Shown: positions 16,535-25,732, numbered from the stretch's first letter. The stretch is DNA of 64,000 bases from Betaproteobacteria bacterium (GCA_004297625.1 SCTY01000070.1:1-64000); one strand, 5' to 3'. Made by a program: numbers and translations. Notes: generated from the sequence alone by a model not told the origin.

Positions 16535-18916
16535 CTAAGCTCTTAATGCAGCGGAGAATCTTTGGCCCAGCAGCGCTACCAGCGCGTCGCGGGTAGCGTC
16601 CGCCTCCGCATCCGTAAGAGTTCGTTCAGTATGTTGCATAACTACCCGGAAAGCAAGGGATTTTTTCCCTTGGGGGAGGCCTGCGCCGCGATACAGGCTG
16701 AAAAGTCGCACCGAGCGCACGATGGCCGGTTTTTCCGCCTGAATAGCGTCCAAAACGGCCTGAACCGGAGTCCCCGCGTCGAACACCAGCGCGATGTCGC
16801 GGACCACGGGCGGGAAGCGGGACGGGACCTGCGGCCGGGGCAGCGGGGAGGCAAGCAGCGGCTCCACGTCCACTTCGAACAGGATCGCCGGCTGCGGCAG
16901 CTCGTATTTCTGCATCCACTTCGGGTGCAACTCCCCGACCCATCCCGCCGGCTTGCCCTCGATCAGGACTCGGGCGCAGCGCCCGGGGTGGAAGGCCGGG
17001 TGCTTAGCCTTTTCCAAGCGCAGCGCCAGCGGGGCGACCAGCGTCTCGAGATCGGCCCGGACATCGAAGAAGTCCACCGCGCGTTCTACGCCGTCCCACT
17101 GCTCCGCGAAGGCGCGGCCGTACGCCGCGGCCGCGATGCGCAACGGCTGGCGCAAGCCTGCCACGGAAAGCGGGCCCTCCGGCGCTGCGGCGTCGCGCAG
17201 GAACACGCGCCCGAGCTCGAAGACGCGGATGCGCGGGACCTTGCGGAAGTGGTTCTTCCTCACCACGTCGACGAGCGAGCCGATGAGCGAGGTGCGCATC
17301 ACCGAAAGCTGGCTTGCGATCGGGTTGAGCAGGCGGATGGGATCGGCTTCGCCGGCGAAATCCGCCTCCCACGCCTGCTCGACGAAGCTGAAGTTGATCA
17401 CTTCGCGATAGTCGGCGGCCGCCATGCGCTCGCGCAGCGAGTGCGCGCTGCGCACCGATTCGGGCGTCTTCAGCATGGTGAGCGCCGCGCGCGGCGGGTG
17501 CGCCGCGATGCGCTCGAAGCCGTGCAGGCGCGCCACCTCCTCGATCAGGTCTTCCTCGATCTCGAGGTCGAAGCGGTAGCTCGGCGGGCCAACGACGAAT
17601 TTTTCTTGTTCTTTCCTGAAAGGCATTTTCAGCCGAGAAAACACGCTCTCCATTTCGTCGGCGGAAATCGGCACGCCGATCACCTTCTGTGCGCGCGCGA
17701 TACGCATCGCGACCGGCTTCCTCTCGGGCAGGCGCGCCACCAAGTCTTCGGTCGGCCCGGGCTCGCCGCCGCAGATCTCCAGGATGAGGCGCGTGGCGCG
17801 CTCGATGCCGTCGACGTTGTTGTCGAAGTCGACGCCGCGCTCGAAGCGGTGCGAGGCGTCGCTGACGAAGTTGTAGCGCCGCGCGCGGCCGGCGATCGCC
17901 GCGGGAAAGAAGAACGCGGACTCGAGCAGCACGTTGCGCGTCGCCTCGTCGGCCTTCGTGCTCTCCCCGCCCATGATGCCGGCAAGGCCGATGGCGCCCG
18001 AGTCGTCGGTGATGCACAGCACCGAGTCGTCCACCTCGACCGTCTGCTCGTTCAGGAGCAGCAGCTTTTCGCCCTTGCGGCCCCAGCGCACGTCGATCGG
18101 CCCCTTCAGCTTGTCGAGGTCGTAGACGTGCAGCGGCCGCCCGAGCTCGAGCATCACGTAGTTGGTGACGTCCACCAGCGCCGAAATGCTGCGCTGACCG
18201 GCGCGCTCGAGCCGTTCTTTCATCCACTGAGGCGTCGGCGCCGCCGCGTTGACGCCGCGGATGACGCGCCCGGTGAAGCGGCCGCAGCCTTCGGGGGCCG
18301 TGATGCGCACCGCGTGTCTGGCCTGATTCTTGGCAAAGACTTTTTCTATTTTGGGAGCTTCCAGTGGCGCGCCGGTGAGCGCAGAGAGCTCGCGCGCGAC
18401 CCCGAGGATGCAGAGCGCGTCGGCGCGATTCGGGGTGAGCTTAAGCGTGAGCACCCAATCGTCCAGGCCGAGCAGCGCGCGCACGTCCTGCCCGGGCTTC
18501 GCTTCGCGCGAGAGCTCCAGGAGCCCGGAGTGATCGTTCGACAAGCCGAGCTCGCGCGCCGAGCACAGCATGCCCTCGCTCTCCACGCCGCGCAGCGAGG
18601 TCTTGCGGATCTCCATGCCGGGGAGCTTCGCGCCGATCACGGCAAGCGGTGCCTTCATGCCGGCGCGCACGTTCGGCGCGCCGCACACGACTTCCACTTT
18701 TCCGTTTCCGGTCGAGACCGCGCAAACGGTGAGCTTGTCGGCGCCGGGGTGGCGGGCGACCGAGACGATCTCGCCCACGACGACGCCGCTGAACTGCGGG
18801 CCGAAGGGCGCGTAGGTCTCCACCTCGAGGCCGGCCATCGTCAGCCGGTCGGCGAGCGCCTGCCCCGATAGCGGCGGATTGCAGAAACTACGCAGCCAGC
18901 TTTCGGGGACGTTCAT
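16535..18916 (-). CDS. pheT: Phenylalanyl-tRNA synthetase beta subunit
   Basis: A 793-residue beta subunit of the alpha2-beta2 enzyme that charges tRNA-Phe and edits mischarged tyrosine. An N-terminal tRNA-binding (EMAP-like) domain lies at about 40-150 (VVGEIVSVARHPGADKLTVC), followed by the B3/B4 editing domain and B5. The C-terminal ferredoxin-fold anticodon-binding domain is near 700-793 (SRFPPVVRDIALVFDAGTPV). The length is normal. The ATG overlaps the pheS stop (ATGA). No abnormal residues noticed. Confidence 0.98.
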   Translation of the reverse strand: MNVPESWLRSFCNPPLSGQALADRLTMAGLEVETYAPFGPQFSGVVVGEIVSVARHPGADKLTVCAVSTGNGKVEVVCGAPNVRAGMKAPLAVIGAKLPGMEIRKTSLRGVESEGMLCSARELGLSNDHSGLLELSREAKPGQDVRALLGLDDWVLTLKLTPNRADALCILGVARELSALTGAPLEAPKIEKVFAKNQARHAVRITAPEGCGRFTGRVIRGVNAAAPTPQWMKERLERAGQRSISALVDVTNYVMLELGRPLHVYDLDKLKGPIDVRWGRKGEKLLLLNEQTVEVDDSVLCITDDSGAIGLAGIMGGESTKADEATRNVLLESAFFFPAAIAGRARRYNFVSDASHRFERGVDFDNNVDGIERATRLILEICGGEPGPTEDLVARLPERKPVAMRIARAQKVIGVPISADEMESVFSRLKMPFRKEQEKFVVGPPSYRFDLEIEEDLIEEVARLHGFERIAAHPPRAALTMLKTPESVRSAHSLRERMAAADYREVINFSFVEQAWEADFAGEADPIRLLNPIASQLSVMRTSLIGSLVDVVRKNHFRKVPRIRVFELGRVFLRDAAAPEGPLSVAGLRQPLRIAAAAYGRAFAEQWDGVERAVDFFDVRADLETLVAPLALRLEKAKHPAFHPGRCARVLIEGKPAGWVGELHPKWMQKYELPQPAILFEVDVEPLLASPLPRPQVPSRFPPVVRDIALVFDAGTPVQAVLDAIQAEKPAIVRSVRLFSLYRGAGLPQGKKSLAFRVVMQHTERTLTDAEADATRDALVALLGQRFSAALRA

Positions 18917-19914
18917 CAGAACTGCTCGAGGAAGCGCAGATCGCCGTCGAAGAACAGGCGCAGGTCGTCGATCCCATAGCGCAGCATGGTGAGGCGCTCG
19001 AGGCCCGAGCCGAAGGCGAAGCCGATGTAGCGCTCGGGATCCAGGCCGAAGTTGCGCACCACCGACGGATGCACCTGCCCCGCGCCCGAGATCTCCAGCC
19101 AGCTTCCCTTGAACGCCATGTCGATTTCGGCCGAGGGCTCGGTGAACGGAAAGAACGACGGGCGAAAGCGCAGCTCAAGATCGTCCATCTCGAAGAAGCG
19201 CCGCAGGAAATCGGTGTAGACGCTTTTCAGGTCGGCGAAGCTGATGTGCTCGTCGATCCACAGGCCCTCGACCTGGTGGAACATCGGCGAATGCGTCGCG
19301 TCGGAATCGACGCGGTAGGTGCGGCCGAGCGCGATCGCCTTGATCGGCGGCTGGTGCGTGCGCGCGTAGCGCACCTGCATCGGGCTCGTGTGCGTGCGCA
19401 GGACAAGCGGCAGGCCGTCCTGGTCCTTCAGATCGACGTAGAACGTGTCCTGCATCGAGCGCGCGGGATGGTTCTCCGGGTTGTTGAGCGCAGTGAAGTT
19501 GTACCAGTCGGTCTCGATCTCGGGACCGTCGGCCACCTCGAAGCCGATCGAGCGCCAGATCTGCTCGACGCGCTGCCAGGTGCGGATCACCGGATGGATG
19601 CCGCCGCGGCCGCGACCTCGCCCGGGCAGCGTGACGTCGAGCGCCTCCTCGGCAAGGCGCGCGGCGAGCTTCGCGTCGGCGATCTCGGCGCGCCGCGCCT
19701 CGAGCGCTTGCTCGATTTGCTGCTTGGCCGCGTTGAACTTCGCGCCCCACTCCTTGCGCTGCTCAGGCGCGAGGTTTTTCAACGCGGACTGCTGCGCGGT
19801 CAGCTCGCCCTGTTTCCCGAGGAAGCGCGCCTTCGCGTTTTCGAGGGACGCGGCATCGCCCGCCGCGCTGAACGCGGCGCGCGCGCGCGAGACGATGCCG
19901 TCGAGCTGCTGCAA
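18916..19914 (-). CDS. pheS: Phenylalanyl-tRNA synthetase alpha subunit
   Basis: A 332-residue catalytic alpha subunit. An N-terminal coiled coil (about 1-85) precedes class II motifs: HPVIRTWQRVEQIWRSIGFE (motif 1 region), RTYRVDSDATHSPMFHQVEG (motif 2) and GFAFGSGLERLTMLRYGIDD (motif 3). The start codon is TTG at 19914, and it abuts the rplT stop directly (TAGTTG), so translation must be coupled to rplT. Length fits the family with this start and there is no upstream alternative. Confidence 0.97.
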   Translation of the reverse strand: MQQLDGIVSRARAAFSAAGDAASLENAKARFLGKQGELTAQQSALKNLAPEQRKEWGAKFNAAKQQIEQALEARRAEIADAKLAARLAEEALDVTLPGRGRGRGGIHPVIRTWQRVEQIWRSIGFEVADGPEIETDWYNFTALNNPENHPARSMQDTFYVDLKDQDGLPLVLRTHTSPMQVRYARTHQPPIKAIALGRTYRVDSDATHSPMFHQVEGLWIDEHISFADLKSVYTDFLRRFFEMDDLELRFRPSFFPFTEPSAEIDMAFKGSWLEISGAGQVHPSVVRNFGLDPERYIGFAFGSGLERLTMLRYGIDDLRLFFDGDLRFLEQF

Positions 19915-20274
19915 CTAGTGGGAGAGGCTCGCCTTGACCTGGCCCGCGATCTTCGCGAATGCCGCCTTGTCGGCGACAGCCAGATCGGCAAGCACCTTGC
20001 GGTCGATGTCGATGTTCGCCCGCTTGAGCCCCGACATGAAGCTCGAGTACGTCATCCCCAGCTCGCGCACCGCGGCGTTGATGCGCGCGATCCACAGCGC
20101 GCGGAACTGGCGCTTCTTCTGGCGCCGGTCGCGGTACGCGTACTGCCCCGCCTTCATCACCGCCTGCTTGGCGACGCGGTAGACGTTGCCCCTGCGGCCG
20201 CGGAATCCTTTCGCCTGCTTCAGGACCTTCTTGTGGCGCGCGCGCGCAACGGTTCCTCGCTTGACTCTCGGCAT
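19915..20274 (-). CDS. rplT: 50S ribosomal protein L20
   Basis: A 119-residue basic protein of the large subunit, needed early in 50S assembly and known in enterobacteria to repress its own operon. The N-terminal extension MPRVKRGTVARARHKKVLKQ and the globular C-terminus are typical. A Shine-Dalgarno AGGAG lies 7 bases before the ATG and overlaps the rpmI stop. pheS begins at the base after its stop. Confidence 0.99.
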   Translation of the reverse strand: MPRVKRGTVARARHKKVLKQAKGFRGRRGNVYRVAKQAVMKAGQYAYRDRRQKKRQFRALWIARINAAVRELGMTYSSFMSGLKRANIDIDRKVLADLAVADKAAFAKIAGQVKASLSH

Positions 20275-20284
20275 GGCGCGCTCC

Positions 20285-20485
20285 TTAGGACGAGTACGGC
20301 AGCATCGCGCGGATGGCGGCCGTGTTGGTGTGGTCTACGCCGCTGCGGCGGCGCATCTGGCGTTTGCGCTTGGTGCTCTTCTTCGTGAGGATGTGGCGCT
20401 TGTAAGCGCCGGCGCGCTTGATCGTGCCGCTGCCGCGCACCTTGAAGCGCTTCGCGGCGCCTCTCTTCGACTTCATCTTGGGCAT
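20285..20485 (-). CDS. rpmI: 50S ribosomal protein L35
   Basis: A 66-residue basic protein beginning MPKMKSKRGAAKRFKVRGSG. The ATG at 20485 has AAGGA upstream; a longer open frame to 20530 adds no conserved sequence. It lies between infC and rplT, the usual order. Confidence 0.98.
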   Translation of the reverse strand: MPKMKSKRGAAKRFKVRGSGTIKRAGAYKRHILTKKSTKRKRQMRRRSGVDHTNTAAIRAMLPYSS

Positions 20486-20572
20486 GATTGCTTCCTTCTC
20501 TCGTTTTCGCATGACGCCGGGCGGCCCCACCCCGTGGAGCGCTTGATGCCGCGGCCATCACTTGTGTAACCG

Positions 20573-21163
20573 CTATGCCGTTGCCGGCTTGGCCGCCGGT
20601 TTTGCCGGCGCTTTCGGCTTTGCCGCTTTCTCCTTCACCGGCGGCGCCTTTTTCTTGGGCGCCAGCACCATCACCATCTGCCTGCCTTCGAGCTTGGGAA
20701 ACTGCTCCACCAGCCCGACCGCATCGAGGTCCTTCCTCACCCGCTCCAGCAGGCGCTCGCCGAATTCCCTGTGCGCCATCTCGCGCCCGCGGAAGCGCAA
20801 CGTCACCTTCGCCTTGTCGCCTTCCTCGAGGAACTGGACGAGCTTTCCCAGCTTGATCTTGTAGTCGCCCTCGTCGGTGCCGGGCCGGAACTTGATCTCC
20901 TTGACCTGGATCTGCTTCTGCTTGAGCTTGGCCTCGTGGGCCTTCTTCTGCTCGCGGTAGCGAAACTTGCCGTAGTCCATCAACTTGCAGACCGGCGGGT
21001 TCGCGAGCGGCGCGATCTCCACCAGGTCCACATTCGCTTCCTCGGCCAGCCGCAGCGCTTCCAAGACCGGCTTGATCCCGAGTTGGTCACCGTTTTCCGC
21101 TACCAGTCGCACCTCCGGGGCGGTGATTTCCCGGTTGATGCGCTGCGATCTCTCGAGTGCGAT
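20573..21163 (-). CDS. infC: Translation initiation factor IF-3, probable ATC start
   Basis: IF-3 controls fidelity of start-codon selection on the 30S subunit. The N-terminal domain (RSQRINREITAPEVRLVAEN) and C-terminal domain (KEIKFRPGTDEGDYKIKLGK) are complete, with a lysine/alanine/proline-rich tail. No ATG, GTG or TTG lies at the conserved N-terminus. The codon that fits best is ATC at 21163, ten bases after AGGAG; a TTG at 21181 would lie upstream of and include that Shine-Dalgarno sequence. E. coli infC uses ATT and represses itself through discrimination against it, so an ATC start here would fit the same control. With it the protein is 196 residues. Gene identity is certain; the start is inferred. 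Confidence 0.96.
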   Translation of the reverse strand: MALERSQRINREITAPEVRLVAENGDQLGIKPVLEALRLAEEANVDLVEIAPLANPPVCKLMDYGKFRYREQKKAHEAKLKQKQIQVKEIKFRPGTDEGDYKIKLGKLVQFLEEGDKAKVTLRFRGREMAHREFGERLLERVRKDLDAVGLVEQFPKLEGRQMVMVLAPKKKAPPVKEKAAKPKAPAKPAAKPATA

Positions 21164-21173
21164 GAGTGAAAAG

Positions 21174-21178
21174 CTCCT
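21174..21178 (-). promoter_or_regulatory. Ribosome binding site supporting the infC ATC start
   Basis: AGGAG on the minus strand, ten bases before ATC 21163 and inside the alternative frame that would start at TTG 21181. Its position argues for the non-standard codon. It lies in the short gap (21164-21196) after the thrS stop. Confidence 0.55.
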
Positions 21179-21196
21179 CAATACGTTAATAAAAAC

Positions 21197-23110
21197 TTAG
21201 CCGTGCACCTGCGCGTTCGCCTCGTTCCGGAGGCGCGCGGTGAAGGCTTCCAGGCTCATGGCCCCGAGGTCCTCGCCGCTGCGCGTGCGCACGGCCACCG
21301 TCTCAGCCTGCATTTCCTTGTCCCCGACCACTAGCTGGTAGGGCAGTTTCTGCAAGCTATGTTCGCGAATTTTATAAGAAATTTTCTCGTTTCGCAAATC
21401 CGCGAAGGCGCGAAAACCGCTTTTCACGAGCGCTTCTTTGACGTCATTTGCGTAGGACGCCTGGCGCTCCGTGATGTTCAGCACAACCACCTGCTCGGGC
21501 GCGAGCCACAGCGGGAAGGCGCCCGCGTAGTGCTCGATCAGGATGCCGATGAAGCGCTCCATGGAACCGACGATCGCGCGATGCAGCATCACCGGGGTGC
21601 GGCGGCTGTTGTCCTCGGCGACATACTCGGCGCCCAGCCGTCCCGGCATGCTGAAGTCGACCTGGATGGTCCCGCACTGCCAGACGCGGCCGAGTCCGTC
21701 CTTCAGCGAGTATTCGACCTTCGGGCCGTAGAACGCGCCCTCGCCCGGCGAGAGCGTGTAGCGAACCCCCGATTTTTCCAAAGCCTGCTTGAGGGCGCTT
21801 TCCGCCTTGTCCCACAGCTCGTCGGCGCCGATGCGCTTGGCCGGCCGCGTCGCGACGCGGTAGATGACCTCGGTGAACCCGAAGTCGCGGTACACCTTCT
21901 GCAGAAGCTCGGTGAACGCGACGCACTCGGGAAGGATCTGGTCCTCGGTGCAGAAAATATGGCCGTCGTCCTGGACGAAGCCGCGCACGCGCATCAGGCC
22001 ATGCAGCGCCCCCGAGGGCTCGTTGCGGTGGCAGGAGCCGAATTCGCCGTAGCGCAGCGGCAGCTCGCGGTAGCTCCTCACGCCCTTGTTGAAGATCAGG
22101 ATGTGGCCGGGACAGTTCATCGGCTTGATCGCGTACTCGCGATTTTCCGAAGCCGTGGTGAACATGTTGTCCTTGAAGTTCTCCCAGTGCCCGGTGCGCT
22201 CCCACAGGCTGCGGTCGAGAATTTGCGGGCCGCGCACCTCGCGGTACCCGTTCTCGCGGTAGACGCGGCGCATGTACTGCTCGACCGCCTGCCACAGCAC
22301 CCAGCCCTTGGGATGCCAGAACGCGAGGCCCGGCGCCTCCTCCTGCATGTGGAAAAGATCGAGCTGCGTGCCGAGGCGCCGGTGATCGCGCTTCTCGGCC
22401 TCTTCCAGCATCTTCAAATAGGCGTCCTGGTCTTCTTTCTTCGCCCACGCCGTGCCGTAGATGCGCTGGAGCATCTCGTTCCTCGAGTCGCCGCGCCAAT
22501 AAGCGCCTGCGACGCGCATCAGCTTGAACACCTTCAGCTTGCCGGTCGAGGGCACGTGCGGCCCGCGGCACAGATCGATCCAGTTGCCTTGGCCGTAGAG
22601 CGAGATGTCTTCCTTCTCCGGGATCGAGGCGATGATCTCCGCCTTGTAGCTTTCCCCCTGCTTCCGGAAAAACTCCACCGCCTCGTCGCGCGGCATGACT
22701 TTTCTCTGGACGGGCAAGTCTCTCTTCGCGATCTCGACCATGCGCTTTTCGATGGCCGCGAGGTCTTCCGGGGTGAAAGGCCGCTTGTAGGAAAAGTCGT
22801 AGTAGAAGCCGTTTTCGATCACCGGGCCGATGGTGACCTGCGCGTCGGGAAAGAGCTCCTTCACGGCATGCGCCAGAAGGTGCGCCGTCGAGTGGCGCAG
22901 GATCTCCACGCCCTCCGCATCGCGCTCGGTGATGATCGCCACGTCCGCATCCGAGTCGACGCGGAAGCCGGTATCGACCAGCTTGCTGTTCACGCGCCCC
23001 GCGAGCGCGGCGCGCGCCAGCCCGGCGCCGATCGACTGTGCGATCTCGGCTACCGTGACGGGGTTCGGGAACGACTTGGTCGAGCCGTCGGGAAGACGGA
23101 TGTTGGGCAT
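21197..23110 (-). CDS. thrS: Threonyl-tRNA synthetase
   Basis: A 637-residue class II synthetase that charges tRNA-Thr. Domains in order: TGS (about 1-65), the editing domain with HSTAHLLAHAVKELFPDAQ, the catalytic core with KPMNCPGHILIFNKGVRSYR and the zinc-site cysteine, then the anticodon-binding domain. The ATG at 23110 begins the TGS sequence MPNIRLPDGSTKSF; nine further upstream codons are not conserved. It heads the translation operon thrS-infC-rpmI-rplT-pheS-pheT-ihfA-merR and is divergent, with only 28 bases between, from the decarboxylase-like gene. Confidence 0.98.
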   Translation of the reverse strand: MPNIRLPDGSTKSFPNPVTVAEIAQSIGAGLARAALAGRVNSKLVDTGFRVDSDADVAIITERDAEGVEILRHSTAHLLAHAVKELFPDAQVTIGPVIENGFYYDFSYKRPFTPEDLAAIEKRMVEIAKRDLPVQRKVMPRDEAVEFFRKQGESYKAEIIASIPEKEDISLYGQGNWIDLCRGPHVPSTGKLKVFKLMRVAGAYWRGDSRNEMLQRIYGTAWAKKEDQDAYLKMLEEAEKRDHRRLGTQLDLFHMQEEAPGLAFWHPKGWVLWQAVEQYMRRVYRENGYREVRGPQILDRSLWERTGHWENFKDNMFTTASENREYAIKPMNCPGHILIFNKGVRSYRELPLRYGEFGSCHRNEPSGALHGLMRVRGFVQDDGHIFCTEDQILPECVAFTELLQKVYRDFGFTEVIYRVATRPAKRIGADELWDKAESALKQALEKSGVRYTLSPGEGAFYGPKVEYSLKDGLGRVWQCGTIQVDFSMPGRLGAEYVAEDNSRRTPVMLHRAIVGSMERFIGILIEHYAGAFPLWLAPEQVVVLNITERQASYANDVKEALVKSGFRAFADLRNEKISYKIREHSLQKLPYQLVVGDKEMQAETVAVRTRSGEDLGAMSLEAFTARLRNEANAQVHG

Positions 23111-23126
23111 CGCTTGCGAGAGCCTG

Positions 23127-23132
23127 CATACT
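23127..23132 (+). promoter_or_regulatory. Bidirectional -10-like patch between thrS and the decarboxylase-like gene
   Basis: CATACT on the plus strand ends 6 bases before the ATG at 23139; the overlapping minus-strand reading TAGTAT lies about 17 bases before the thrS ATG. With only 28 bases between the genes, both promoters must share this patch. No clear -35 is seen. Confidence 0.4.
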
Positions 23133-23138
23133 ATCACG

Positions 23139-24086
23139 ATGAATGTTGCGCTTTCACTCGCGATCGCCCCCTACGACCATGCGCGCGGCCTCGAGGCGCA
23201 GGGCATCGACCTCAACGTGCTCGAGCTGCCGATCGAGGAGATTTTTTACCGGTTCACGCGCTTTCGCGAGTTCGATGCCTCCGAGATGTCGTTCGCCAAG
23301 ACGCTCGCGCTCGTCTCGCAGCCCGGGAGCGACATCGTCCCGCTGCCGGTGTTTCCTTCGCGCGTGTTCCGCCACTCGGCGATCTATGCCGGCAAGACCG
23401 GCGGCATCAAGAAACCCAAAGACCTCGAGGGGCGCAAGGTCGGCATCCCCGAATGGGCGCAGACCGCGGGCATCTACGTGCGCGGCCTGCTGCAGCACGA
23501 ATACGGCGTGGATCTCGCGCGCATCGAGTGGTTCCAGGCAGGCGTGCACCAGCCGGGCCGCATCGAGAAGGTGAAGCTCGACCTGCCCTCGGGCGTGCGC
23601 GTCACCCCGGTGCCCGGGAAGAGCCTCGCGCAGATGCTCGCGAGCGGCGAGCTGGACGCGGTCATTTCCGCCCGGGATCCCGGCGGAGAACGCCTTTTCA
23701 AGGATTACATCTCTCTTGAGGCGGAATACTTCGAGAAGACCCGCATCTTTCCGATCATGCACGTGCTGGTGCTGCGCCGCGCGGTCTACGAGCGCGACCG
23801 CTGGATCGCGATGAACCTGCTGAAGGCGTTCGAAGAAGCGAAGCGGCGCAGCCAGGCGCGCCTCGTCGAGATCGGCCTGTCGCACGTGCCCATGCCCTGG
23901 CTCGCCGAGCACGCGCGCCGCTGGCGCGCGCTGGCCGGGGAGGATTTCTGGCCTTACGGCATCGAGGGGAACCGGCCGACGCTGGAAGCCTTCACGCAGT
24001 ACGCGTTCGAGCAGGGCGTGACGCCGCGCAAGCTGCAGATTGAGGAGCTGTTTGCGCCCGAGACGCGCGAGAGCTTCAAGATCTAG
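23139..24086 (+). CDS. 4,5-dihydroxyphthalate decarboxylase-like / periplasmic-binding-fold protein
   Basis: A 315-residue protein with the two-lobed binding-protein fold and no signal peptide. It begins MNVALSLAIAPYDHARGLEA and has the family-like stretches FYRFTRFREFDASEMSFAKT and DLEGRKVGIPEWAQTAGIYV. Proteins of this type are either 4,5-dihydroxyphthalate decarboxylases or are automatically labelled ABC substrate-binding proteins; absence of a signal peptide favours a cytoplasmic enzyme acting on an aromatic acid. The ATG at 23139 follows a CATACT hexamer by 6 bases with no Shine-Dalgarno sequence. Its stop codon overlaps the stop of the convergent Bug remnant. The true substrate cannot be told from sequence. 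Confidence 0.75.
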   Translation: MNVALSLAIAPYDHARGLEAQGIDLNVLELPIEEIFYRFTRFREFDASEMSFAKTLALVSQPGSDIVPLPVFPSRVFRHSAIYAGKTGGIKKPKDLEGRKVGIPEWAQTAGIYVRGLLQHEYGVDLARIEWFQAGVHQPGRIEKVKLDLPSGVRVTPVPGKSLAQMLASGELDAVISARDPGGERLFKDYISLEAEYFEKTRIFPIMHVLVLRRAVYERDRWIAMNLLKAFEEAKRRSQARLVEIGLSHVPMPWLAEHARRWRALAGEDFWPYGIEGNRPTLEAFTQYAFEQGVTPRKLQIEELFAPETRESFKI

Positions 24087-24994
24087 TCGAGCTTGATGCC
24101 GATTTCCTTCACGACCTTAGCGTACTTGGCGTAGTCGCGGCGGATGATCTCGTTGAACTCCTCCGGCGTGGTGACGTACGGCTCCAATCCACCGGCTTTG
24201 TTGAAGCGCGCCTTCACTTCGGGATCCTCCAGCGCGCGCTTCACCTCGCTTCGCAATTTCGTCAAGACCGGCTCGGGCATCCCCGCGGGGCCGAACAAGC
24301 CGAGCCAGATGCTGTTGGCAAATCCGGGATAGAACTCGCCGATCGTCGGCAAATCCGGGTATTGCGCCGAGCGGCGGGCACCCGACACCGCAAGCGCGCG
24401 CAGCCGGCCTGCCTTGATCTGCGGGGCGTTCGAGCTGCCTGCCCACATCGCCGCGGTCTCGCCTGAGACGGTCGCCGTGGTCGCCGGCGAGCCGCCGCGA
24501 TAGGGCACGTGGACCATGTTGATGCCGGCGCGCTGCTTCAGCATTTCCATGGTCAGGTGGTGCTGGCTGCCGTTCCCCCCGGATGCATACGCGAGCGGCG
24601 GGTTCGCCTTCTTCGCGAATTCGATGAATTCGGGGAACGTCTTCACCGGCAGCGCGGGATTCACCGCCAAGACGAACTGGTTTGCCGCCACGGCGCTCAC
24701 CGGCGTGAGATCGCGCAGCGTATCGATCGGCATCCTGGCGTAGAGGTGCGGATTGATCGCGATCATGCTGTCGGCGAGCAGGCCGAGCGTGTGCCCGTCG
24801 GGCGCGGCCTTGGCAACCAGCTCGTTGGCGATGTTGCCGTTGGCGCCGGGGCGGTTCTCCACCACCACCGGCTGGCCGAGCGCTTCGGAAAGCCTCTGGC
24901 CGAGCACCCGGGCCGCGATGTCAGGCGCGCCGCCGGGCGGGATCGGCACGAGGAGGGTGACGGGCCGTGACGGATACTGAGCGAGGGCCGCCGT
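24083..24994 (-). pseudogene. Bug-type tripartite tricarboxylate receptor lacking its signal peptide
   Basis: The sequence from about 24980 down encodes a TctC/Bug receptor: YPSRPVTLLVPIPPGGAPDI, then ALGQPVVVENRPGANGNIAN and a complete C-terminus (about 300 residues). These proteins bind carboxylates in the periplasm and need a signal peptide. Here the frame is cut immediately upstream: the codons TAALAQ (the tail of a signal peptide) follow directly after the TGA of the ZIP gene in the same frame. No ATG, GTG or TTG precedes the mature part; the first possible start is GTG 24949, inside the first beta strand. Either the 5' end was deleted in a rearrangement or export relies on something unseen. 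I treat it as a pseudogene; the rest of the frame is intact, so the loss looks recent. Confidence 0.7.
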
Positions 24995-25732
24995 TCACGC
25001 CGCCAAGCGGCCGACGGCGAACATGAGCGCCGCGCCTGCGGCCGTGAGCGCGATGAGGCCGAGCGCGGTGCTAGGCCGCGCGCGCGAATGGGCCTCGGGC
25101 AGGATATCGGCGGCGCCGATGTACAAAAGGAAGCCGGCGAAGAAGCCGAGGTACAGAATCAGGATCGACGGCGGAACCTGAAAGAACAGCGTCGAAAGGA
25201 TCCCGGCGAGCGGGGCGAGCGCATCGACGACGAGCAGCGCGAGAGACCGGGCGCTCGTGTTGGCGTGCAGGAGCATGAGGCTCACCGTATTCAGGCCGTC
25301 GCAGAAATCGTGCGCGATGACGGCAATGGCGACCGCGACGCCGACAGACTGCGAGACCTGGAACGCAAGCCCGATGCCGACGCCGTCCATGAAGCTGTGC
25401 CCCGCGAGCGCGATGGCGGAGACCACGCCGACTTCGGGGTGGCGATGCTCCGCGTAATCGGCCTCGTGCCCGTGGTGCACCAGCACGAATTTCTCCACCG
25501 CGTGGAACAGGAGAAATCCGCCGATGAGCGCCACCATCGCCCCCTCGATGTCGGTCTTCTCGCTCGCCGCAAGGTCGAGAATCTCGGGCAGGATGTCGAA
25601 CGCCACCACGCCGAGCAGCACGCCCGCGGTGAAGGCAAGAATGAAGTGGATGTGGCCGCGCAGCCGCAGCGCGAACAGGCCGCCGGCCAGCGTCGAGAAG
25701 AAAGTCGCAAGGGAAAGCAGGACGGCGGTCAT
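24995..25732 (-). CDS. ZIP-family divalent metal transporter
   Basis: A 245-residue inner-membrane transporter of the ZIP family, importing zinc or related divalent ions. About seven to eight membrane segments; the metal-site helices read GHSFMDGVGIGLAF and IAHDFCDGLNTVSL. A histidine-rich loop (VHHGHEADYAEHRHPE) lies between helices three and four. The ATG at 25732 starts the first helix; the frame extends upstream without conserved sequence. It follows the methyltransferase gene by 55 bases. The Bug remnant begins in the same frame right after its stop. Confidence 0.9.
   Translation of the reverse strand: MTAVLLSLATFFSTLAGGLFALRLRGHIHFILAFTAGVLLGVVAFDILPEILDLAASEKTDIEGAMVALIGGFLLFHAVEKFVLVHHGHEADYAEHRHPEVGVVSAIALAGHSFMDGVGIGLAFQVSQSVGVAVAIAVIAHDFCDGLNTVSLMLLHANTSARSLALLVVDALAPLAGILSTLFFQVPPSILILYLGFFAGFLLYIGAADILPEAHSRARPSTALGLIALTAAGAALMFAVGRLAA

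Noticed and set aside
16562..18871. 769-codon plus-strand frame opposite pheT
   Set aside because: Low-complexity Arg/Ala/His-rich translation with no domain; pheT on the minus strand is full length.
21359..23138. Long plus-strand frame opposite thrS
   Set aside because: thrS is intact on the other strand; the translation has no protein-like features.
22830..23138. N-terminal extension of the decarboxylase-like protein
   Set aside because: The extra 103 codons are antisense to thrS; the conserved start is at ATG 23139.
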